From Perlabentimonas sp964490015 (lineage in GTDB: Bacteria; Bacteroidota; Bacteroidia; Bacteroidales; Tenuifilaceae), in NCBI GenBank assembly GCA_964490015.1, contig CAZBBA010000083.1, positions 1 to 17,373 on the forward strand: a DNA stretch of 17,373 nucleotides, given 5' to 3'. The number at the start of each line of letters is the position of its first letter. Position 1 is the stretch's first letter. The notes beneath the pieces are model-generated. The model was not told the DNA's origin. It saw nothing but the letters and a program-made list of their open reading frames with translations, and ran no database searches. The translations under genes were made by a program, and so were the position numbers. Below, in pieces: positions 7,965 to 14,742 of this stretch.

Positions 7965-8539
7965 GGCAAAATGGTTAGATTAGTTTAACTTAAAATTATT
8001 CTGTAAATGTATTTTCGATTACTGGGGGCTGAATTACATATGCCCTTCTAATTATATATCCTGGGTTTTTCGGTTTTGTGACACGATTTTCGTCAAAAAA
8101 AGTAAAAAAACTTTGCATCTACCTGTTTTTCTGGTTGTTACAAATGTAAAATTTTTGCATTTTTTGGGAGGTTTTTTGAAAACGCAAAAAAAAATGACCC
8201 TTTTTAGCCAAAAATGACTCGCAAAAACATAGGAATGTTGAAAGGAAATACATTGAAGCAAGCCAAACGGAGACAAATTATTCTATCACTAGTATCCGCC
8301 TATCTTTCTTAATAATGATAATTCTGTAATAGATTTCGAGCGAAACGAGACCTCGAAAAAGCAGCGAAGCTAAATCTTTATTATTAGTCGGTAAGTAGTG
8401 TTATTCAATATGAATATTACGCAAATAAGAAGCACCCCCTAAAATCACAATAAAATAGTTAGATTTGCATCATTTAGGAACATCTGGCTATATTACTCGA
8501 ACTGTATTAGCCTGATATTATAAGCTTTTTGGTTGGCCG
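7965..8539. promoter_or_regulatory. 575-bp divergent intergenic region with inverted repeats
   Basis: This region separates two divergent operons (peptide/TPR/LytTR leftward, sigma/TPR rightward) and holds no convincing gene. It is AT-rich with homopolymer tracts at about 8095-8205. A TACATTTG box on the minus strand (8148-8141) matches the Bacteroidota -7 consensus TAnnTTTG, without a clear -33 element. At 8308-8389 there is an imperfect nested inverted repeat: TTAATAAT with ATTATTAG outside, AGATTT (8331) with AAATCT (8372), and TTCGAG (8335) with CTCGAA (8352). It could be an operator, a structured RNA or a small palindromic repeat. A further small inverted repeat, TATTC/GAATA, is at 8402-8416. 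Confidence 0.5.
8460..8467 (+). promoter_or_regulatory. candidate -7 box for the sigma-factor operon
   Basis: TAGATTTG matches the Bacteroidota housekeeping -7 consensus TAnnTTTG and would give a 5' leader of roughly 65 nt before the sigma gene. No TTTG-type -33 element is seen at the usual 19-21 bp spacing, so it could instead be a chance match, or the operon could be read by its own sigma factor. Confidence 0.35.
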
Positions 8540-9148
8540 ATGGCAATGCTATCCTACTCGAACAAAAAACTCCTTCAGGGTATATTGGAGCAAGATCAAT
8601 ATGCTCTAAACTACCTATACAAAAAAATCTTCCCCAGTGTAAAGCGAATGATTAGCAGGTATGGCGGAGATGCTGATATTGCCAACGAAATTTTTCAGGA
8701 ATCCATCATCATCCTTTACCGCAAGGTAACAACCCAAAAGTTGAGTGACACCATAATGGTGGAAAGTTACATAATTGGAGTTTGCAAACTCGTTTGGCGG
8801 AGATTATGCGACTCCGAGTTAAAAAGTTTAGCCAAACTTGATGCTGTTCAGGATGAAACGGACAACTCCTACGAGGAGGCTGTTCTGGATTATCTGGCAA
8901 GTAGAAGAAAAAAACTATTCTACGAGCATTTCGAAAAGTTGGAATACACGTGTAGACGATTGCTAAAAGATTTCTTTAGGGGGATGGACTACGAGAAAAT
9001 TGCCGAGAAATATAGGCTGGGCACAGAGGAAAATGCCCGAAGGAGAAAGTATCTTTGTAAGGAAGCCCTCGTAAAAAGCATAAAAGACGACCCTAATTTC
9101 AGTAAGCTAATTGGTGAATATGATGAAGACCTTTTCGAAGATGATTGA
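8540..9148 (+). CDS. sigma-70 family (ECF-like) RNA polymerase sigma factor
   Basis: A 202-residue sigma factor with only regions 2 and 4. Region 2 spans about residues 20-90: YALNYLYKKIFPSVKRMISR, then DADIANEIFQESIIILYRK, the DIFQE-type core-binding helix, and SYIIGVCKLVWRRL. Region 4 spans about 128-182: EHFEKLEYTCRRLLKDFFRGMDYEKIAEKY and an HTH-like ARRRKYLCKEALVKSI. The tail after 183 is acidic. Length and layout fit Bacteroidota ECF-like factors. The start may be ATG 8540 or the ATG 6 nt later. Its 3' end overlaps the next gene by about 26-29 nt, implying translational coupling with a membrane TPR protein, as sigma/anti-sigma pairs often are. Promoter targets are unknown; its own operon or the export genes are natural candidates. 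Confidence 0.88.
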   Translation: MAMLSYSNKKLLQGILEQDQYALNYLYKKIFPSVKRMISRYGGDADIANEIFQESIIILYRKVTTQKLSDTIMVESYIIGVCKLVWRRLCDSELKSLAKLDAVQDETDNSYEEAVLDYLASRRKKLFYEHFEKLEYTCRRLLKDFFRGMDYEKIAEKYRLGTEENARRRKYLCKEALVKSIKDDPNFSKLIGEYDEDLFEDD

Positions 9149-9854
9149 TGATTACATTAGGGGAAAGCTTTCGCATAGCGATAAGTTGATTTTCGAAAAA
9201 GCATTGGCCAATGACCCTCGCCTACAGCTAAAGGTGAAAATCTGCAAGGAACTACATGAATCATCTGGTGAGTCGGATATTTATGCTCTCCGAGCAAAAA
9301 TAGCCTTAGCCCAATCAAGTAGTGTCTTCGCCCAAAATAGATTCAGAAAAGTTTTCTATGCCTCAGCGGCTGCCTGTATTGCAATAATCATCGCGATGAG
9401 TATTATCCTTTTAAGCAGAGCACCCAAGCACGAAGTGCTATTTGCGAACCACTTTAATACGTACCAGCTAATTGGAGAAACACGATCGGGGGGTGAAGAA
9501 AGCAATAGCTCTTTATCGACTATTGCAAATACGTACTATAGTGATAAACTGTGCGATACTACTATTTCAGAGCTTACTAATCATCTGAAATCCCATCCTA
9601 GCGATATTCAGGCCAAACTTCTTCTTGCCTCGGTATACCTAGAAACCAACAATGCGGTTTTGGCCGAAACTATTCTTGTAGATCTACTGGTTGAAGACAT
9701 TGAGGTACATTACAAAGAGATTTGTAGGTGGTATCTGGCTCTTTCTATTCTTAAGCAAGGAAGAGTAGATGAGGTAAAGCCTATACTAGCTGAAATAGAA
9801 AAGGAGAATGGGTTTTACTCTGTTAAAGCCAGATCGATTTTAAACTCGCTTTAG
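9123..9854 (+). CDS. single-TM TPR protein, probable regulator/anti-sigma partner
   Basis: About 243 residues from the ATG at 9123; the ATG at 9120 is equally possible, while a TTG further upstream (9111) is less likely. KMIDDYIRGKLSHSDKLIFE (6-25) resembles the short N-terminal helical motif of Bacteroidota anti-sigma-like proteins. A basic FRKVFYA leads into one TM at about 78-98. The C-terminal half (about 130-243) forms degenerate TPR-like helical repeats (ISELTNHLKSHPSDIQAKLLLASVYLE in form, then CRWYLALSILKQGRVDE). The predicted orientation is N-in, C-periplasmic. It overlaps the sigma gene upstream and its last 15 bp overlap the CHAT gene tail to tail. An anti-sigma role is inferred from coupling and layout; no zinc-binding anti-sigma motif is seen. 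Confidence 0.78.
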   Translation: MKTFSKMIDDYIRGKLSHSDKLIFEKALANDPRLQLKVKICKELHESSGESDIYALRAKIALAQSSSVFAQNRFRKVFYASAAACIAIIIAMSIILLSRAPKHEVLFANHFNTYQLIGETRSGGEESNSSLSTIANTYYSDKLCDTTISELTNHLKSHPSDIQAKLLLASVYLETNNAVLAETILVDLLVEDIEVHYKEICRWYLALSILKQGRVDEVKPILAEIEKENGFYSVKARSILNSL

Positions 9855-12635
9855 CAACTTTCTTTTTCTTAAAAAGAGAAGAACAGTAGTGATGATCAAA
9901 ACTATTACAATCAATACCATTGCTCCAATAATAATGGGTGAAAAGAATATGGCTGAATCCTCGCCTATTATCTGATATGATGCCCAGAAGTAAGGATGCG
10001 ATCGCAATGGGTCGGAGTTTTCGATGTACTGTAGTTGAGCCTTTTGTAAGGCCTTGCCTTTCTGTTGGCCCTTCATCAGCTGTTGTGAAAAGCTTATCAT
10101 GATATCGCTTCCGCTAAAATCATCGACTCGCCACTGGGCAGCCACCATAGACGGACAACCTGCATACTGAAACCCGCGGGCTAAACTTAGCAAACCTTCG
10201 CCCTTAACCATACCTCCATCGCCACTTCTACATGCGCTAATTATCGAAAGTTTGGTGTTAAGCTTTAACCCATACACCTCGAACATGTTTAGAAATCCAT
10301 CCTCAACCGTATCAACCGGTTCTGCAAAAATTAGTTTCGAGTATAAAGGATTCTTCTCGTCGAGTTGAGTATGCATGGCAAGATGAAGGATATCATACTT
10401 GGGGGCTAAGTCCTTAAACATTTTTTCTGATGCTTGTCTCCCAAGTAGCATATCTCCTCCTAAGATCTTGGATACGTTATGCGCCTCTCGTTCGGCTCCA
10501 GGCAATGCACCCAACTCTTGGCGGTGAGTAGAGATATTGGCTCCAAGGGAAGTCGCCTTGTAATCAGGAGCAATTGAAATTGATTTCACTCTAAAAAGGG
10601 GACGACTTCGATTAGATGTGGCAAAAATTTTTGTGGAGGGGAAGTAAGATATTGAAGACTTACGAGCCAGATAAGGTAAAGAATAGTATCCATTCATCTC
10701 TCTTGGAATCTCAGTAATAAGCGCAGCAAATGGGATTGAAGCCAACTGCAGATGTGGCACAATAACTAACTCTTTACCCTTAAGTATCGATTCGTAAGGT
10801 TTTATTAAATATCTGTATAAGTAGTAAGAAGTATTCACAAAGTCCAGAAAATTTTGGCGATTAAGGCTAACTATGCTCGAGGGATTAACCTGTTTAAGGA
10901 AAACATTTAAGCTGTCGTAAAAAGTTCTGTCAATTGATTGGCTCTTCCACTCAAAGTTATCCTTGGAAATAACAAAGCTTATTAGGGCACTGTTTGTTAA
11001 CACATAATCGATGAGAACCTGCGATGGGGATAATCGTTTTTGGATACTGCTTATTGTTACCGAACTATTGTCGTACTTTAGGGCATAGTAACCGGGATAA
11101 TCCTTCTCCAACGAGGCAATAAACTCACGATACTCCTTTTGGGCTTCGAAAAGGCGGGACTCCAGATGTTCCAATTTACTAGTGGATGGATTAGCCTTCT
11201 GCTTCTCCTCGTAGTACGCCTCATTAACCGAACCAATTGTTAACCGCAGTTCCTGCTCCCTTGTTAAAAGCTGGCGCGGCACACCAGAAAACTCTAGTCC
11301 CCGCTCTCTGGCTAAGGCCTGATTTAGGGCTGAAGCTTTAGCTTTAGAGGAGATATTAATTGCATAATCAATTCCATTATTGCATAATGTATCGAGCAAC
11401 AAGCTAGCCTGAATGGCTTTAATATACAAGTTGTGGTACCTTTGGCTTACACTAAGTTTATCCGTCTCAGTTTCTACTCCAGATGTTACATTATCAATAA
11501 TATCAATTGACTTGGAGAAAAAATGTAACGCCTTATCAAGATACTTGCCTTTACCCGTCTTCTTTAGTAACGAAACATTTACATCGGCCAGTCCCTCAAA
11601 ACACCTAGTCGCCTCGATAAGGGAGTAATAATCGCTGAATGTCAACTCATCGATACCGGCTTTAGTTCCCTCCTTAACGTTTAATTCAATGGCTTTCCTA
11701 AATAATTCTTCTGCCTTATCTAACTCCCCTTTTGATAAGAGAAAATCGCCGTAGTTTGTATACAGAATCACCACCATTGGGTAAAAAACCCTACTTGAAG
11801 AGATTAAGCCCATTCCTTTGTTAAAGTAGTATTCGGCTAAACCATTCTCTTTAAGAATCCTGTATGAGTATCCTAAATTACTATAAACAGAAATTTTATG
11901 CCTTAGACTCAGACTAAACCCTCTATTTATCCATTCTTCAGACGCTAAAAAATACTTCACTGCTTCGGAGTAATTCTCTTTACTTAGGTAAAGGATACCC
12001 AGAAGATTTAGGGTACTGGGAATGCCTGGTTTGTTGTATTTGCGAGCATATAGATGTGCTTTATGGGCAGCCTCCAGGGCCTCATCAATACTTCCCTGAT
12101 TCCTGTATGCACTCGATAGCTTTTCGTAGGCTAAGACAAACGACTTAGCATTCTTTGCTGAGTCCTGCATAAGCACTGAGATTCCCCTTTTTATGTATAT
12201 AATTGCGTTACTATAATCCTGCATATAGGTTAAACAGTTACCCTTTTCGGATAGAACTATTCCCAGTAAACCAGGATCGGGTGATTCAAGTTTTAATAGA
12301 ATATCCTCGGCCTTACTGTAGTAAATAAATGCAGAATCAACATAAACGAGATCGAGCTTAACATTGGCATAATTGAAATAACCCCTAGCCAACCGCTCCT
12401 TTGGAAAGTCTGGTATTGTTTCCCTAATCTTTAAAGATTTAAAAAAAAACTCATTTGCAATCAAAAACTCGTTTTCCTGAGCATACTTCACCCCTTGATT
12501 CAAATAAACTTTTGCCAGACTATCAAGGTTTAGATTTGATTGAGATTCCTGTGGGTTAGGGCAATAAGGCGATACACTGCTAAAAACAGCCGTGCCCATA
12601 GCACTCCAAAGTAGTATGAAGAGCAACTTCCTCAA
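9840..12635 (-). CDS. TPR-CHAT protein, extracytoplasmic caspase-like protease
   Basis: A 931-residue protein. A signal peptide is visible at 1-20 (RKLLFILLWSAMGTAVFSS). About 40-380 is a chain of TPR repeats (e.g. AKVYLNQGVKYAQENEFLIA, YSEAVKYFLASEEW, GELDKAEELFRKAIEL). A helical linker with coiled-coil character follows at about 430-510. The CHAT caspase-like domain covers about 600-890: VPHLQLASIPFAAL (626-639), LPGAEREA (711-718), catalytic His755 in HLAMHT, catalytic Cys802 in ISACRSGDGG, then GEGLLSLARGFQYAGCPSMVAAQWRVDD (812-839). Both dyad residues are present, so it should be active. A C-terminal TM at about 901-922 ends in a basic tail RKRKLLKR. This predicts a periplasm-facing, inner-membrane-anchored protease. 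It is last of the minus-strand series after HlyD (136-nt gap). The target is unknown. Confidence 0.88.
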   Translation of the reverse strand: MRKLLFILLWSAMGTAVFSSVSPYCPNPQESQSNLNLDSLAKVYLNQGVKYAQENEFLIANEFFFKSLKIRETIPDFPKERLARGYFNYANVKLDLVYVDSAFIYYSKAEDILLKLESPDPGLLGIVLSEKGNCLTYMQDYSNAIIYIKRGISVLMQDSAKNAKSFVLAYEKLSSAYRNQGSIDEALEAAHKAHLYARKYNKPGIPSTLNLLGILYLSKENYSEAVKYFLASEEWINRGFSLSLRHKISVYSNLGYSYRILKENGLAEYYFNKGMGLISSSRVFYPMVVILYTNYGDFLLSKGELDKAEELFRKAIELNVKEGTKAGIDELTFSDYYSLIEATRCFEGLADVNVSLLKKTGKGKYLDKALHFFSKSIDIIDNVTSGVETETDKLSVSQRYHNLYIKAIQASLLLDTLCNNGIDYAINISSKAKASALNQALARERGLEFSGVPRQLLTREQELRLTIGSVNEAYYEEKQKANPSTSKLEHLESRLFEAQKEYREFIASLEKDYPGYYALKYDNSSVTISSIQKRLSPSQVLIDYVLTNSALISFVISKDNFEWKSQSIDRTFYDSLNVFLKQVNPSSIVSLNRQNFLDFVNTSYYLYRYLIKPYESILKGKELVIVPHLQLASIPFAALITEIPREMNGYYSLPYLARKSSISYFPSTKIFATSNRSRPLFRVKSISIAPDYKATSLGANISTHRQELGALPGAEREAHNVSKILGGDMLLGRQASEKMFKDLAPKYDILHLAMHTQLDEKNPLYSKLIFAEPVDTVEDGFLNMFEVYGLKLNTKLSIISACRSGDGGMVKGEGLLSLARGFQYAGCPSMVAAQWRVDDFSGSDIMISFSQQLMKGQQKGKALQKAQLQYIENSDPLRSHPYFWASYQIIGEDSAIFFSPIIIGAMVLIVIVLIITTVLLFLRKRKLLKRV

Positions 12636-12771
12636 GGTGATGGAGTAATTTACTGGTGCAAGTTAGTAAATTTTCGAGACTGGGATACAAACAATGCGGA
12701 ATGGTGAAGTTGCTAGAGACTTGAATCTAGAAGAAGGAATAGATCTTTTAAAAAAAAATATGGTGCTTCAA

Positions 12772-14070
12772 TTATTGGTTATTCTCAGCTTTTACTCTAG
12801 ATAAGTAGAGATGCTTTAAAGGGCTAAACAAGCGCTGGAGTAGCGAAAGATCCTCGGTGGTGATCTCGGCCATACCCTGCAGCTCGCGGTCGAACTGAAT
12901 GGCTATGCCATAACTAGTTGTTGTGCCACCTGGCAATTCAGCCACTGCTGGATAACCCTTATCTGTATAGCCTGAAGATACGCTACGGATAAATCCTTCG
13001 ACCATACCAAACTCCATATACGAATAGCCATCGAGCTTAATATTAACCCGATGCCCAGTTTCTACCTTGCCTGCACCTGCAAAGGGGATAACCAGCCGAG
13101 CCTGTACCTCGCCAATACTCTCGGGTGTAATGGCAAACAGTGGAATTCCTAAGGTTACCTCCTGCAGATCGCTCCAAATACTCATAAAGGTTAGCCGACC
13201 TGTTGACATAGCAATTAGCAGATAACTCTTCTCCCAACTTGCAAGGGCAGTAATAAGCTGTGAATGGGTACTTGAAATATCTTCAGTCAGCCGCTTTCGC
13301 TGGCTCTCGTACTCCAAGCGGGTATCCACCACCGACTGCCTCAGTCTCTCCATAGTGATGGCCGTATTGGAAATATTTAGCTGCGCCCCCTCTAATGCTT
13401 GCAGCTTGGACAGTAGCGCCGCTTGCGATTTTTCAAAATCAACAGCAGCTATTACGCCGCTGACAAAAAGCGCCGAGTCGCGGTTGAACTGCTTTTGGGT
13501 TAGCTCAATATCTTTTAGTGTTAGGTTTCGCTGATTTTCGAGCCTTTTACTGTATACCTCGTAATGCTTTAGCTCCCTTTGAAGAGCTTCTATTTTCTGC
13601 TGATGAAACCTCTGCTTGCTAAATATTTGATAGTCGGTAATTGCTCGGCTAAAGGCATTATAGGTCGATTGCACCTCGCCAAGCACAAGGTTTTGAGGCA
13701 AATGAATTGGGTTAACACTATCGGCAATGCTTAAGGTTGATATGAATTGAGATAGTTGAAAGATGTGGATATGATTTGCCGGATTCTCAATTACGCCCAG
13801 CGTATCGCCTTTGGATACCTGCTGTCCGTCGGTAACAAAAATGGCAGCGGGTTTCCCCGTTGCGCGGGCCACCACCACCGAAGGTGGATTCTCGGCGGTT
13901 ATCACCACGGGTGCCATCACCGTGTCGGGATAACGAAAAAAAATGCTGCCAATAAAAATTATGGCAATAACAGTAAACACAATGGTAATGCCCCAGCGAA
14001 CAATCCAACGGGGAGGCGTACCGAGTATCTCAGTTATCTCATCGGATTTTATGTTGATCTTTTCTTCCAT
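12772..14070 (-). CDS. HlyD-family membrane fusion / periplasmic adaptor protein
   Basis: A 432-residue adaptor for ABC-driven (type I-like) export, linking the inner-membrane transporter to an outer-membrane channel. One N-terminal TM lies at about 26-46 (WGITIVFTVIAIIFIGSIFF). A biotinyl/lipoyl-like half follows at 68-98 (ARATGKPAAIFVTDGQQVSKGDTLGVIENP). A long alpha-helical hairpin with heptad-like pattern covers about 145-280 (HQQKIEALQRELKHYEVYSKRL in form). A beta-barrel domain covers about 300-425, with QARLVIPFAGAGKVETGHRV. It lies downstream of the C39 ABC exporter in the same direction, as adaptors of peptide exporters do, but is separated from it by the GTGAC-array insert. The array begins 7 nt upstream of the start, where a ribosome binding site would lie. 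Confidence 0.92.
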   Translation of the reverse strand: MEEKINIKSDEITEILGTPPRWIVRWGITIVFTVIAIIFIGSIFFRYPDTVMAPVVITAENPPSVVVARATGKPAAIFVTDGQQVSKGDTLGVIENPANHIHIFQLSQFISTLSIADSVNPIHLPQNLVLGEVQSTYNAFSRAITDYQIFSKQRFHQQKIEALQRELKHYEVYSKRLENQRNLTLKDIELTQKQFNRDSALFVSGVIAAVDFEKSQAALLSKLQALEGAQLNISNTAITMERLRQSVVDTRLEYESQRKRLTEDISSTHSQLITALASWEKSYLLIAMSTGRLTFMSIWSDLQEVTLGIPLFAITPESIGEVQARLVIPFAGAGKVETGHRVNIKLDGYSYMEFGMVEGFIRSVSSGYTDKGYPAVAELPGGTTTSYGIAIQFDRELQGMAEITTEDLSLLQRLFSPLKHLYLSRVKAENNQ

Positions 14071-14076
14071 ATCTTT

Positions 14077-14186
14077 GTGACGAGTGACTAGGGTGACATT
14101 TAGTGACAGGTGACTTTGAGTGACAAGTGACGTTTAGTGACAAGTGACATTTAGTGACAAGTGACATTGGGTGACAAGTGACATAA
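14077..14186. repeat. GTGAC tandem array, 17-bp period (left array)
   Basis: Thirteen GTGAC cores lie between 14077 and 14182, spaced alternately 7 and 10 bp apart over most of the array. This defines a 17-bp unit of consensus AGTGACAAGTGACATTT. Five successive units are clear (14102-14186), with a diverged copy at 14076-14092. The array occupies nearly all the space between the HlyD start and the four-helix-bundle ORF. It has no non-repeated spacers, so it is not CRISPR. Confidence 0.92.
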
Positions 14187-14194
14187 ACTGTTGA

Positions 14195-14554
14195 CTATTT
14201 TAAACTTGCCTTGAGTGCAACTAACATTCGGAAAAGCTTTTGAACGGTTTCTATTAACTTAACTTTTGTAACATCGTCAATAAAACCTAAGTTAAACGAA
14301 ATCTCAATTAACGTTTCAACCTCCGATAATGAACCTTTTGCTATGCCAATAAACTGTTTGAGTTCACCAGTAGTATTTCGCCCGAAACCTTCAGCAATAT
14401 TTGCTGGAACTGAAACAGCAGCCCGTCTTATCTGACCAATTATCCCATACATCTCCTCCTTGGGAAAGGTTAATGTTATCTGGTATATTTCCGTCACGAA
14501 TTGGACTGACAACCTCCAAACTTCTAAATCTTTATGTGTTTTTATTGGTGACAT
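14195..14554 (-). CDS. four-helix bundle protein (23S rRNA intervening-sequence protein family)
   Basis: A 119-residue member of the S23/23S rRNA IVP four-helix-bundle family, at the usual length. Signature stretches: HKDLEVWRLSVQFVTEIYQI (7-26), FPKEEMYGIIGQIRRAAVSV (30-49), PANIAEGFGRNTTGELKQF (50-68) and IAKGSLSEVETLIEIS (71-86). Family members form pentameric helical bundles of unclear function, first found inside rRNA intervening sequences but mostly encoded elsewhere. Here no rRNA is present. The start codon itself overlaps a GTGACAT repeat unit (14548-14554), and GTGAC arrays lie on both sides. It is unrelated to peptide export and splits the transporter from its adaptor, so it looks like a cargo or insert. 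Confidence 0.92.
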   Translation of the reverse strand: MSPIKTHKDLEVWRLSVQFVTEIYQITLTFPKEEMYGIIGQIRRAAVSVPANIAEGFGRNTTGELKQFIGIAKGSLSEVETLIEISFNLGFIDDVTKVKLIETVQKLFRMLVALKASLK

Positions 14555-14569
14555 GTTTTTGATTTTTAA

Positions 14570-14627
14570 GTGATATTTAGTGACGAGTGACAGGTAGTGA
14601 CGAGTGACGAGTGACGAGTGACAGGGG
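14570..14627. repeat. GTGAC tandem array (middle array)
   Basis: Six GTGAC cores at 14580, 14587, 14597, 14604, 14611 and 14618 with 7- and 10-bp spacing, plus a GTGAT at 14570. The dominant unit is AGTGACG. It is in the same orientation as the left array, on the other side of the four-helix-bundle ORF. Confidence 0.9.
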
Positions 14628-14702
14628 ACAAGAAAAAAAACAATATTGTGTAGAATATGAGTAGCTTGATGAATTTACACTCCATGTATAATATCACTAA
14701 AC

Positions 14703-14742
14703 GTCATCTGTCACCTGTCACCTGTCACCTGTCACCTGTCAC
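14703..14742. repeat. inverted GTGAC array (GTCACCT x5) abutting the exporter stop
   Basis: Five GTCAC cores at exactly 7-bp spacing (14710, 14717, 14724, 14731, 14738) plus a GTCAT at 14703. This is the opposite orientation to the arrays at 14077 and 14570. The last unit ends one base before the exporter stop codon (14743-14745). On the minus-strand transcript it could pair imperfectly (about 5 of 7 bases per unit) with the middle array, giving a hairpin with an 80-nt loop. Confidence 0.92.

Noticed and set aside
8052..8276. 74-residue minus-strand ORF in the divergent intergenic region
   Set aside because: Composition is dominated by Phe/Lys from A/T tracts, there is no recognisable motif, and it overlaps promoter-like sequence.
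9111..9122. TTG at 9111 as start of the second TM-TPR protein
   Set aside because: Two ATG codons follow at 9120 and 9123, and similarity to the paralog layout begins only after them.
9840..12635. CHAT protein as a CRISPR Craspase (Csx29) component
   Set aside because: There is no Cas7-11 gene or array, and the signal peptide plus C-terminal TM place it outside the cytoplasm.
12750..12762. A-run (T-run on the minus strand) after HlyD as a terminator
   Set aside because: No GC-rich hairpin precedes the T-run, so read-through into the CHAT gene is likely.
12694..12804. 36-codon plus-strand ORF between CHAT and HlyD
   Set aside because: It runs antisense into the HlyD 3' end, has no GG or other motif, and sits in AT-rich intergenic sequence.
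14077..14742. Possible CRISPR array
   Set aside because: Repeats are 7-17 bp in direct tandem with no unique spacers and no cas genes nearby; the motif also occurs in both orientations.
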